The notes under the pieces are model-generated. The model did not search any database. It was not told where the DNA came from and saw only the letters and a program-made list of their open reading frames with translations. From contig NZ_CP029639.1 of assembly GCF_003268635.1 (NCBI RefSeq), positions 2,119,501-2,183,500 of the forward strand: a stretch of DNA of 64,000 nucleotides. The letters run 5' to 3'. Origin of the DNA: Paenibacillus sp. DCT19. GTDB taxonomy: Bacteria; Bacillota; Bacilli; Paenibacillales; Paenibacillaceae. Shown here piece after piece: positions 56,598-64,000 of the stretch; the first letter of the stretch is position 1, and the number at the start of each line of letters is the position of its first letter. The translations under genes and the position numbers were made by a program.

Positions 56598-57413
56598 ATG
56601 AATATGAACACAGTGGAGACAACGATTAAATCTTTTGACGGAACTCAGCTTTATTTCAGTAAAAATGTTGTCAGTGATGTGAAGGCCGCGGTCGTTATCG
56701 TTCATGGGTTATGCGAGCATGCTGGGCGCTATGATTATGTAACCGAACAACTGAATAAACGTGGGGTTAGTGTGTATCGGTTTGACCATCGGGGTCATGC
56801 CAGATCAGAAGGGCAGCGCACGTTCTACAGTGATTTTCATCAAATCATTGATGATGTCAATGTCATTGTTGAAGCAGCATTGCAAGAGAGCGGTGATATC
56901 CCGCTATTTGTGATTGGACATAGCATGGGCGGCTTTGCAACTTCTGCGTTTGGGACGAAATACCCTGGCAAAGTAAAAGGTATTATCCTTTCAGGAGCAC
57001 TCACTCGTTACAATACGAAGGTTGCCGGAGACCTTCCGCTTGACCTTCCACTTGGCACGTATTTTCCGAATGAGCTTGGAAGTGGTGTATGTAGTGATCC
57101 AGAGGTTGTATCCGCATACAATAATGACCCGCTGGTTGAGAAGCAAATTTCTGTAGATCTGTTCAATAGCTTGGGGTATGGGGTAGCGTGGCTGAAGGAA
57201 CATGCGAAGCAATTTGTTGATCCGGTACTTGTTCTGCATGGAGCGAATGATGGACTGGTGAGTGAACAGGATTCACGTGACTTTTACGGAGATATTGCCT
57301 CTACCGATAAAACGTTGATAATTTACGCACACCTCATGCACGAGATCTTTAACGAGCCTAATCGTGATGAAGTTATTGAAGAAGCGATAACGTGGATTGA
57401 AAAACATATCTGA
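56598..57413 (+). CDS. Alpha/beta hydrolase, monoacylglycerol-lipase type
   Basis: 271 residues. Serine hydrolase with AAVVIVHGLCEHAGRYDYVTEQL (oxyanion-hole HG), FDHRGHARSEGQRTFYSDFHQIIDDV, nucleophile Ser in VIGHSMGGFATS, acid Asp in VLHGANDGLVSEQDS and His in HLMHEIFNEPNRDEV. This is the lysophospholipase/monoacylglycerol lipase subgroup. It hydrolyses an acyl ester; substrate unknown. Followed 46 bases on by a MarR-type gene, probably its regulator. Confidence 0.88.
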   Translation: MNMNTVETTIKSFDGTQLYFSKNVVSDVKAAVVIVHGLCEHAGRYDYVTEQLNKRGVSVYRFDHRGHARSEGQRTFYSDFHQIIDDVNVIVEAALQESGDIPLFVIGHSMGGFATSAFGTKYPGKVKGIILSGALTRYNTKVAGDLPLDLPLGTYFPNELGSGVCSDPEVVSAYNNDPLVEKQISVDLFNSLGYGVAWLKEHAKQFVDPVLVLHGANDGLVSEQDSRDFYGDIASTDKTLIIYAHLMHEIFNEPNRDEVIEEAITWIEKHI

Positions 57414-57459
57414 TTTCAGTACATTTAGAGAGAGAATTTGAAAATGAAAGGGATTACCG

Positions 57460-57981
57460 ATGAAATTGGAATGGATGGGCAACCATCGAGCACTCGTTGA
57501 GAAGATTATCAAATATGGCAATGCATATTCTAACACCTATAAGCTGCAGCGAAGTTATGGTACAGATGTGATGTTCTCGGCTTCACAGATTCAGACTTTG
57601 GAGTACATTCTTGAAGCTGAGGATAAAGAAGAGAAAATGTCCGAAATGGCAGCACGTCTTGGCGTTAGTCGCAGTACGTTCTCCAAGAACGTGAAAAACT
57701 TGACTGAAAAAGGCTTGCTTGAGAAGTACCATCTAAGCGGCAATCGCAAAGACATCTATGTTAAACCTTCTGCAAAGGGACGAGAAGTGTATGCCGAGTA
57801 CACGGCGTTTGTGCGTAAGCTGTGTTTCGATGAGATTTTTAAATACGCTGATAACATCTCAGCGACTGACCAGGAACATTTTATTCGCATTCTGGATAAG
57901 TTAGCTGATGTCTTAGTTTGGTATGGTGAGAAAGAACAGGAGCCACGCAAGCTTGTTAAGATTGACCCAGTTGACGGTTAA
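57460..57981 (+). CDS. MarR-family transcriptional regulator
   Basis: 173 residues. Winged helix at about 40-110: FSASQIQTLEYILEAEDKEEKMSEMAARLGVSRSTFSKNVKNLTEKGLLEKYHLSGNRKDIYVKPSAKGREVY, with recognition helix SRSTFSKNVKNL, flanked by dimerisation helices. Length is slightly above the usual 140-150. Downstream of the hydrolase in the same direction; may act on the inverted repeat at 56466. Confidence 0.85.
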   Translation: MKLEWMGNHRALVEKIIKYGNAYSNTYKLQRSYGTDVMFSASQIQTLEYILEAEDKEEKMSEMAARLGVSRSTFSKNVKNLTEKGLLEKYHLSGNRKDIYVKPSAKGREVYAEYTAFVRKLCFDEIFKYADNISATDQEHFIRILDKLADVLVWYGEKEQEPRKLVKIDPVDG

Positions 57982-58025
57982 ACGCATTTTAATCGATCTG
58001 TGATGATCATTATATCTCATCGTAT

Positions 58026-58076
58026 AAGGAATTTTCCCAGGTCCAATTGGCCGAGAGGGAAGATTCTTTTTTTTTG
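58026..58076 (+). terminator. Terminator after the hydrolase-marR pair
   Basis: AAGGAATTTTCCC pairs with GGGAAGATTCTT, one mismatch, followed by nine T. Confidence 0.82.
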
Positions 58077-58169
58077 AACTCGCCCATTCCCTCCGCGAAT
58101 GTCCTTCATACAGTATAGGGTACTTTCGTGGAGTGGGAGTCAACAAATGGTCAATGGGGAGAGTGGCAT

Positions 58170-59525
58170 ATGGTGAAATCATCAACAAAGCTTACCGGAC
58201 GGGTTATTTATAAAGGAGATCCAGATTATGAGGCAGCACGTAAAAATTGGGATCCTCATACCGACAGAAAACCTAAAGTCTTCGTTTTTGCCCAAAAAAC
58301 GAAAGATGTATCCAATGCCATCAAGTGGGCTCGTGAAAATAACGTACCCATCAGACCACGGAGTGGAAGGCATGCACTTGAAGTGAATCTATCGCAGGTG
58401 AATGGTGGCATTGTTATTGATGTTAGTGAACTGAATACCATTAAGCTGGATACCAAAAAGGGAACAGTCGTTGTGGGCACAGGAAATCGAGTGGGGCGAA
58501 TCGCACATACGCTGGCGAAAAAAGGCTTCATCGCTCCATTTGGTGACAGCCCGACGGTAGGTATTGGTGGAATTACGTTAGGTGGCGGGATCGGGCCACT
58601 CCAGCGCACCATTGGATTAATTAGCGATAACTTGCTCGAACTTGAGATGGTGGACGCTAACGGAAAAGTCATTCGGGCAAGCCGAAATTGTAACGCAGAT
58701 CTCTTTTGGGCATCTCAGGGAGGCGGCGGAGGTAACTTCGGGGTATACACCAAATACAAATTCAAAGTACGTCGTGCACCGGAAAAGGCTACGGTATATC
58801 GGATTACTTGGCCGTGGGCTCAATGGGAGAAAGTTCTGAAAGCTTGGCAAAAGTGGGCTCCGTCCGTGGATACAAGACTGGGCAGTGAGTTGTCCATTGG
58901 ACCTAAAAAGGGTGGAAATGTGAGTATGGAGGGGTTATTTCTTGGCTCCAAAACAGAAGCACTTCGCTTGTTAAAGCCACTCACCAGTGTCGGAACACCA
59001 ACGCAAACGATTATACGCTCGGTGCCTTATCCTGATGCTGTAACCTTCCTGTTGCCACCAGATCCGATACTTACTCAAAGGTATAGTAACCAGTTCTCTT
59101 CGGGTTTCGCCAAACGACCATTTCCAGACCAAGCGATCAAGTCGATGTGTAGATTTTTGGAAAATGTAGAAGGAGAGTTTGCGGGATTCTTTTTCCTCAA
59201 CTGGGGCGGAGCAGTAAGTCGTAAATCACCTAGGTCTACAGCGTTTTTCTGGCGCAAAGCGAAGTTTTATGTTGAATGGAACAGCTCTTGGACGAAACCA
59301 TCTCAAGCCGCCAAAAATATTGCAATCGTACGTAACACACGCCGAAAATTACAGCCATACATTGTAGGTTCATATATTAACGTACCAGACCAAGGCATCA
59401 AGCATTATGGACCTGTGTATTATGGTGCAAACTACGCCAGATTACGGAGAGTCAAAGCCAAGTATGATCCCAAAAATGTGTTCAACAACCCGCAAAGTAT
59501 TACTCCTGCTCGTCCCATCAAGTAG
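58170..59525 (+). CDS. FAD-linked oxidase (berberine-bridge-like)
   Basis: 451 residues from ATG 58170, with GGGGAGAG upstream. FAD-binding PCMH domain (about 35-205): KPKVFVFAQKTKDVSNAIKWARENNVPIRPRSGRHALEVN, whose His is the usual covalent-FAD histidine, GDSPTVGIGGITLGGGIGPLQRTIGLISDNLLELEMVDANG and ADLFWASQGGGGGNFGVYTKY. C-terminal BBE motif YYGANYARLRRVKAKYDPKNVFNNPQSI. Oxidises sugars or alcohols using oxygen in most relatives; no signal peptide seen, although an N-terminal extension exists upstream. Single gene. Confidence 0.88.
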   Translation: MVKSSTKLTGRVIYKGDPDYEAARKNWDPHTDRKPKVFVFAQKTKDVSNAIKWARENNVPIRPRSGRHALEVNLSQVNGGIVIDVSELNTIKLDTKKGTVVVGTGNRVGRIAHTLAKKGFIAPFGDSPTVGIGGITLGGGIGPLQRTIGLISDNLLELEMVDANGKVIRASRNCNADLFWASQGGGGGNFGVYTKYKFKVRRAPEKATVYRITWPWAQWEKVLKAWQKWAPSVDTRLGSELSIGPKKGGNVSMEGLFLGSKTEALRLLKPLTSVGTPTQTIIRSVPYPDAVTFLLPPDPILTQRYSNQFSSGFAKRPFPDQAIKSMCRFLENVEGEFAGFFFLNWGGAVSRKSPRSTAFFWRKAKFYVEWNSSWTKPSQAAKNIAIVRNTRRKLQPYIVGSYINVPDQGIKHYGPVYYGANYARLRRVKAKYDPKNVFNNPQSITPARPIK

Positions 59526-59603
59526 GTAACTTCAATACTAGTACAGTTGAAAACCAAACTATCTAGTGTATGTGCTGTTTGTTTCAATCTTTAAACATGA
59601 AAG

Positions 59604-59642
59604 AGCCACATGAAATCATCATCAGATGAGCTTCATGTGGCT
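59604..59642. terminator. Hairpin between convergent genes
   Basis: AGCCACATGAA (59604-59614) and TTCATGTGGCT (59632-59642) form a perfect 11-base stem; T-rich sequence is short on both sides. Confidence 0.7.
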
Positions 59643-59697
59643 GTACTGTTCTATACATATCGCATGCATAGCTTGAGTATGCAACACGGAAGGAATA

Positions 59698-59994
59698 TTA
59701 GTGTTTAACAGCTTCTCCAGCAAATACTTCAACATTCATTGGTGCAGCCATGAAAGCTGCGGCTTGTTGAACAAAAGCTTGGAAATGCGCACTTGCGTTA
59801 TGAGCAGCTGTAGCTGCTTCATCTTTCCACAGTTCAACCATCGTATATTTTTGTTCTTGCTCTGTATGTTTCAACAATTCATAGCTGATGTTGCCTTCTT
59901 CTTGGCGTGTTGCAGCGATCAATTCTTTCGTTGCAGCAAGGAAAGCTTGCTCTTGATCCGGTTTAACTTGCAGGTGTGCGTGAATGATAATCAT
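59698..59994 (-). CDS. Antibiotic biosynthesis monooxygenase-type protein
   Basis: 98 residues, dimeric alpha/beta-barrel (ABM) fold: MIIIHAHLQVKPDQEQAFLAATKELIAATRQEEGNISYELLKH, YTMVELWKDEAATAAHNAS and HFQAFVQQAAAFM. Closest in pattern to YgiN-type quinol monooxygenases. Third gene of a MarR-nitroreductase-ABM run on the minus strand, a combination suited to quinone or nitroaromatic stress; the role is inferred from that. Confidence 0.82.
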   Translation of the reverse strand: MIIIHAHLQVKPDQEQAFLAATKELIAATRQEEGNISYELLKHTEQEQKYTMVELWKDEAATAAHNASAHFQAFVQQAAAFMAAPMNVEVFAGEAVKH

Positions 59995-60064
59995 AATAGT
60001 CTACCTCCGTTATTTTCAAATATATTGTGTATGAATCAAATTTGGCTGTGACGAAGAGCTAAGA

Positions 60065-60715
60065 TTATGCCCAAGTTGTGATTGTATCTACAGGCAAACG
60101 ATAGGAAGGATGACCTTCTTTGGCAGATTTACCAATCGAGATCAGCATTACTGGTTGATAACGCTCTTTGTCCATTCCGAATGTTTCTGCGATTTGATCT
60201 TTCTCGTAACCACCGATAGGGTTAGTGTCATAACCGTGTGCACGAGCAGCCAGCATCAATTGCATGGAAGCAAGACCAGCATCAATCAGGTTAACGTCAC
60301 GCAGAGCTGCTGCAGGCATATTATCATAATAAGGTTTAACAAATTTAACTTGTTGATCTTTGACATCCTGTGGCATGAAACCATGTTCCACAGCTTTGCT
60401 GAAGATCTCTTCCAGGTGTTCAACATTGTTCATGTCGATAAATACACCAATGACAGCAGCAGAAGTCAGCACTTGATTTTGGTTGAATTTAGCCAGAGGA
60501 GCAAGTTTTTCTTTACCTTCTGGTGTGTCTACAACAAGAAAACGCCACGGCTGCATATTCACAGAAGAAGGTGCACGTGAAGCTTCTGCCAGAATCTCTG
60601 TCATTTCTTCACGACTGATTTTAACTTCAGGATCGTAAAGTTTAACGGAGCGACGGCCGTAAGTTATTTCGTTAAAATCATTTGTTTTTTGGAATTTGCT
60701 TTCAATTGTACTCAT
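60065..60715 (-). CDS. Nitroreductase-family NAD(P)H oxidoreductase
   Basis: 216 residues. FMN-binding features: YGRRSVKLYDPEVKISREEMTEILAEASRAPSSVNMQPWRFLVV near the N-terminus, NLIDAGLASMQLMLAARAHGYDTNPIGGYEKDQI and a C-terminal YRLPVDTITTWA. Resembles YodC/YfkO/MhqN-type enzymes that reduce nitro compounds and quinones. Starts 30 bases after the MarR gene, so same transcript. Confidence 0.87.
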   Translation of the reverse strand: MSTIESKFQKTNDFNEITYGRRSVKLYDPEVKISREEMTEILAEASRAPSSVNMQPWRFLVVDTPEGKEKLAPLAKFNQNQVLTSAAVIGVFIDMNNVEHLEEIFSKAVEHGFMPQDVKDQQVKFVKPYYDNMPAAALRDVNLIDAGLASMQLMLAARAHGYDTNPIGGYEKDQIAETFGMDKERYQPVMLISIGKSAKEGHPSYRLPVDTITTWA

Positions 60716-60745
60716 GTATATTTCTCTCCTCTGTATTTAGGTTGG

Positions 60746-61165
60746 TTAGAAGTTGTTTTGCATACGTTCCAAGTAATCAGCGAGTGCAAGCACTTCTTCT
60801 TCACTAAAATCTTGTAGAATCTGGTTAATAAAATTGGTTTTCTCTGTCTTATAGCCTTCAATCTGCTTGCGACCATGATCTGTCAGACGAACAAAAGTTA
60901 CCCGGTTATCATCGGGATTCTTACGTCTGGTCACCATCTGATCCGCTTCTAGTTGCTTTAGGTGGCGTGTAATGGCAGCACTATCGATATTGATGATTTT
61001 CTGAAGCATGGACTGGTTAATCTCATCGACCTGATCCAATTCATGCAAAATCTCAAAGCGAGAGGAGCTGATACCTGTACAGCGTTCGAACTTGGGACTA
61101 ATTTTGTTACCCAGTACATTCAGCAGATTGATGATCTGTTCTTCTTTGGAAACCATACGTGTCAT
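60746..61165 (-). CDS. MarR-family regulator of the nitroreductase operon
   Basis: 139 residues from ATG 61163-61165, with GGGAGG seven bases upstream. Winged helix: SSRFEILHELDQVDEINQSMLQKIINIDSAAITRHLKQLEADQMVTRRKNPDDNRVTFVRLTDHGRKQI, with recognition helix DSAAITRHLKQLE and wing DDNR. First gene of its operon, as expected of an autoregulated MarR repressor; repeated ATTGA/TCAAT half-sites lie about 120 bases upstream. Confidence 0.88.
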   Translation of the reverse strand: MTRMVSKEEQIINLLNVLGNKISPKFERCTGISSSRFEILHELDQVDEINQSMLQKIINIDSAAITRHLKQLEADQMVTRRKNPDDNRVTFVRLTDHGRKQIEGYKTEKTNFINQILQDFSEEEVLALADYLERMQNNF

Positions 61166-61281
61166 GACTAGACCTCCCGGGTGAATCTGAATCATGAACA
61201 ACGGCGTATGTTAACAAATAATTAAAGTTGCCAGTATACAATGCCATTGCCTAATGATTACTACGTTGGCTGCTGTCGATC

Positions 61282-61325
61282 ATTGATGGATCAATATTTG
61301 AGGTATCAATCATTGACGGCTCAAT
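61282..61325. promoter_or_regulatory. Clustered ATTGA/TCAAT repeats, candidate MarR operators
   Basis: ATTGAT-GG-ATCAAT (61282-61295), TCAAT-C-ATTGA (61306-61316) and ATTGA-CGGC-TCAAT (61312-61325) are three inverted-repeat units in 44 bases, upstream of the MarR gene. The other parts of the 61166-61581 gap hold the Fur promoter below. Confidence 0.6.
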
Positions 61326-61452
61326 TAATATATCATGCCTTTTATGGATTTGCAACAGGTTAACAAAAGATGGAGTTTGTATAGTACGCAGCTGAAATAT
61401 CGATGTGGATGTAGTTTATCCGTTTGAAGGCAAACATATTGGCAGTATTTCA

Positions 61453-61481
61453 TTGAGAATTATTATCATTTAAACTATAAT
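61453..61481 (+). promoter_or_regulatory. SigA promoter with overlapping Fur box
   Basis: TTGAGA (61453-61458), 17 bases, TATAAT (61476-61481). TGAGAAT-T-ATTATCA (61454-61468) matches the B. subtilis 7-1-7 Fur box at 13 of its 14 defined bases and covers the -35. Confidence 0.85.
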
Positions 61482-61581
61482 AAAAGCAAGTCTTTATCCG
61501 AAGAAGGCGTAACAGACCGGTTTCATATTGTTAAAGTTTAACGTTTAGAGCTGTGCCTAGACAGGAGGATCGTACGAAAAA

Positions 61582-62453
61582 ATGAATTTAAATGATCATA
61601 TCCTTCTATGGAATCATGTTTTTATCAAAATTTTGGATGTCCGCAAAAATACTTTAGAACCTGGAGAGAAGCTAAGCCATTATCAATTGCCCGCAAGTAC
61701 TTACTTATATATGATTGACGGAACCGCAAGGGTAAGAATGGATCAACAGCGTTATATCATTGATGGTTTCCATGTCGTCCATGGAGGTAAGCTTGCCGCG
61801 CTAGAAATAGAGACCGATTCCGGTGTTGCTTATTATATGATTTTGTACAAAGCGGTTCTAACATTGCCCTGTCGTATGGAAGTTCAATATCTGATGGAGC
61901 ATGAGCGTCCATTCCAGGATCAGTTTGCCATGATTCCAGCTAATCCGCTGGACATGTATCAATATATTGAGGCACTTTATCTAGAGTGGGAGCGGCCTAC
62001 CCAACTGGCTAAGTTGCATGCCAAAGTGTTATTCCAGCAGTGGGTTTACGCTTTATTGGAGGATTTACATAACCGGTCTATTCAGCCTTTCAAACCGGAT
62101 TTGGTGACAAGAGCGGTCGAATATATGAACACGCATCTACATGAACCTCTTGGTTTGGACAAGATGGGGCAGGAATTGGAATGTAGTGTGGGGCACTTGT
62201 CTAGACTATTTAAACAAAAGTTAAATGTCAGCCCTATTCAATATCTGGCACAGAGACGTGTTGAGAGAGCTGCATACCTAATGACTCATACCGATGCGAC
62301 GTTGCAACAGATTGCCGAGCAGGTTGGTTATCCAGACGCCCATTCACTGAGTAGGAGCTTCAAGAAGATCCAGGGACTTTCACCTCTGCAATACAAAAAG
62401 AAACAGCGTATGAATGGAGCCAAACAAGCGATTACTTTTCAAAAAAAGCATGA
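61582..62453 (+). CDS. AraC-family regulator of the second iron locus (3' end probably misread)
   Basis: ATG with ACAGGAGGA upstream. N-terminal cupin-like ligand region (1-150) and two helix-turn-helix motifs (about 185-280: EPLGLDKMGQELECSVGHLSRLFKQ; LQQIAEQVGYPDAHSLSRSFKK), ending near SPLQYKKKQRM. As written, the frame runs on into the next gene and gives a 617-residue fusion. Adding one A to the seven-A run at 62441-62447 ends the protein at TGA 62451-62453, giving 290 residues, the normal AraC length. The next gene has its own ribosome site, signal peptide and Fur box, so the fusion is not believed. Iron-dependent control comes from its Fur-type promoter. Confidence 0.82.
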
Positions 62454-62510
62454 TTTGCCCCATTTGATGCAAGAAAATGCCCTTCAACCTCTTAATTCTC
62501 ACCTTTATAA

Positions 62511-62531
62511 TGATATTGATTATCAATATCA
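62511..62531 (+). promoter_or_regulatory. Palindromic Fur box before the lipoprotein gene
   Basis: TGATATTGAT, one central T, then its exact reverse complement ATCAATATCA: a perfect 21-base palindrome close to the Fur consensus, 26 bases before the lipoprotein ATG. Confidence 0.8.
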
Positions 62532-62556
62532 TAAGAATGTTGGAGGGGAATTATTT

Positions 62557-63596
62557 ATGCAAGGAAAATTTAAAATGACAGCATTGTCGATGTTGCTATG
62601 TTTCACGCTTTTGCTCGCGGCTTGTTCAAGTCCTGCACCGTCTGCAAGCAATACGCAACCAGCAACGACTACGTCTACGGCACAATCCAGTAATCAGGCA
62701 ACGACGGACGGAAAATCAGCTACGTCCGCAGAGACGCGGACAGTGTCAACGTTGCGAGGTGATGTTGTCATTCCAGCCAATCCGCAGCGTGTAGCCTCAG
62801 ATCAATATATGGGATACTTGTTGAAGCTCGGCATCATCCCTATCGGTGTGAGAACATTTATGCTAAACGAATCGTGGATTGAGAAGTCCGGTATCTCCGA
62901 AGATATTATCGCAGGCATTGAAGATTTGGGCGGGGAATTCCCGATGAATCTGGAGAAGTTGGTTTCACTTGAGCCGGATCTTATTATTGGTTCTATTGAC
63001 AAAAATATTGAGGATTACGAGAAAATTGCGACTACCGTCTTTTTACCTTATTGGGAAGGGGAGACGACCTCAGGGCCACTGGAGAAGCTGCGCCGAATCG
63101 CTGGTGTGTTTGGGAAAGAGCAGGAAGCGGAGAAGTGGATCACTGCGTACCAAGAAGACGTCGAAGAAGCGAAGCAGCAGATTGATGGAATTATCAAAGA
63201 AGGTGAGACCGTATCCATCGTACAGGTTGGAAATAAAGCACTGTATGTTATGGCAGCAGAAGGTGGAAATTACGGCAGTTCTACCATCTATGATATGTTG
63301 AAGCTTCCGCCTACTCAGCAAGCGCTAGATATGAAGGAAGGATTCGTGAATATTTCTCTTGAGGTACTGCCTGAGTTCATTGGAGATCATGTCTTCATAT
63401 ATGGTTCACAAGATGAAGGGCTAATGAAGTATTGAACAGTGAAGTATGGAAACACCTTCCTGCTGTGCAGAAAGGACAGGTCTATGCGTATGGCTCCTTC
63501 GGAGACAAAGGGGACGAATTCGTGATGGAAGATCCATACTCACTGGAATTGCAGCTAGATACCATCAAGAATCTGTTACTGAATGCCAAAAAGTAG
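62557..63596 (+). pseudogene. Iron-siderophore substrate-binding lipoprotein, frameshifted as written
   Basis: ATG 62557 follows TTGGAGGGGAA. Signal peptide and lipobox KMTALSMLLCFTLLLAAC, a Ser/Thr-rich linker of about 45 residues, then a class III binding protein: TVSTLRGDVVIPANPQRVASDQY, NLEKLVSLEPDLIIGSIDKN, LEKLRRIAGVFGKEQEAEKW. The frame is lost after YGSQDEG. One base over, ANEVLNSEVWKHLPAVQKGQVYAYG continues to LLLNAKK and the stop at 63596. One G added to GGG at 63418-63420 restores 346 residues. Binds a ferric siderophore outside the cell. No permease genes are visible, as in the first iron locus. Confidence 0.82.
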
Positions 63597-63647
63597 ATTG
63601 TTATTTATGGATTAGTGAATTTGATCCAAACAGGAAAGGAATTCAGC

Positions 63648-64000
63648 ATGGAAGAAATGGATTGGATAAAACGACTGGAGCAGCTGTATTTCTCTGCTGT
63701 GCATGTCCGTCAATACGCCAGCAAGCCGGGAGAAATTCAGCGAAGAACCTGGAATAGATTTGCCATATGTAGAGTTATCGCTGGAAAGGGAACTCTTATG
63801 ATCAATGACGTTGTACATACAGTGTCACAAGCGGAATGGTTCCTGTTAAAGCCTGGCATGCATGTGGAGCTCCAGACGTATACGGAGGCACCAGTCCGAT
63901 ATCAGATCATTTTATTTTCGTGTGTGGCACTTACTCGCAGTCAGAATAATTGGCATACGTCTACGTTTGATTTTCCTGTTATGGGCAAGCTTCACATGTC
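63648..64000 (+). CDS. AraC-type regulator N-terminal domain, 3' end cut by window
   Basis: Starts at ATG 63648 with AGGAAAGGA eight bases upstream and stays open to the window end (117 codons). The text (WIKRLEQLYFSAVHVRQYAS, RVIAGKGTLMINDVVHTVSQAEWFLLKPGMHVELQTYTEAPVRYQIILFS) has the cupin-like ligand-domain layout of the AraC gene at 61582, with a G-x-G-x-L then a buried L-x-P-G-M-x-V pattern. A second AraC-type sensor after the lipoprotein is therefore likely. The DNA-binding half is beyond the window, so this is a moderate call. Confidence 0.65.
   Translation, partial: MEEMDWIKRLEQLYFSAVHVRQYASKPGEIQRRTWNRFAICRVIAGKGTLMINDVVHTVSQAEWFLLKPGMHVELQTYTEAPVRYQIILFSCVALTRSQNNWHTSTFDFPVMGKLHM

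Noticed and set aside
1..64000. CRISPR arrays, prophage, IS transposases, riboswitches
   Set aside because: No regularly spaced direct repeats, phage structural genes, transposase motifs or recognisable riboswitch cores were seen on either strand.

Overview
The window looks like a chromosomal segment of a spore-forming Bacillota, most likely Paenibacillus. The evidence is spore genes (yheC/yheD-type coat genes, ytrH, ytrI, ytvI, ytaF, a small acid-soluble spore protein, a gerA-type germinant receptor), strong AGGAGG-type ribosome sites, frequent TTG/GTG starts, and gene order that follows the Bacillus subtilis run dnaE-accDA-pyk-fxsA-ytvI-citZ-icd-mdh-pho-polA-mutM-ytaF-coaE-nrdR. No phage, IS transposase or CRISPR array was found. 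The genus is an inference from gene content and order.

Layout. 1-2225: the end of a uronic-acid polysaccharide locus (KdgF-like cupin and a heparinase II/III-like lyase). 2308-8671, minus strand: five consecutive YheC/YheD-family ATP-grasp genes, with yheA divergent at 8942. 9484-12824: a small membrane protein, ytoI, ytpI, ytrI and ytrH. 12994-16281: a Fur-type iron-uptake block (AraC regulator fused to a siderophore-sensing domain, matching lipoprotein, nitroreductase) placed between ytrH and dnaE. 16445-31978: dnaE, pgpA, accDA, pyk, a thioesterase, fxsA, ytvI and citZ-icd-mdh. 32112-36322: a membrane protein, a diguanylate cyclase, a short-chain dehydrogenase and a cupin. 36369-42151: phosphate control (phoR, phoP, a CBS/chemoreceptor-like protein, pstB, phoU) with PhoP boxes. 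42340-49328: polA, mutM, ytaF, coaE, a lytic transglycosylase, a spore protein, nrdR and tRNA-Ala. 49762-61165: accessory genes (CAP protein, RidA/HxlR pair, gerA operon, hydrolase with MarR, FAD oxidase, MarR-nitroreductase-monooxygenase operon). 61582-64000: a second iron locus with AraC regulators, a siderophore lipoprotein and strong Fur boxes.

Two results stand out. First, six genes are interrupted, or in one case fused to the next gene, by what read as seven single-base losses. All seven lie in short homopolymer runs and all have the same sign, which points to a sequencing-consensus artefact rather than gene decay. One of them creates a false AraC-lipoprotein fusion. Second, a 189-base element with inverted termini sits after pgpA, and a collapsed copy of about 53 bases lies between phoR and phoP, where its right edge supplies the phoP ribosome site.

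The parts work together as follows: central carbon metabolism (fatty-acid initiation, pyruvate kinase, first TCA steps, with a CcpA site before citZ), phosphate sensing and uptake control, DNA replication and repair, spore assembly and germination, and two iron-responsive uptake blocks.
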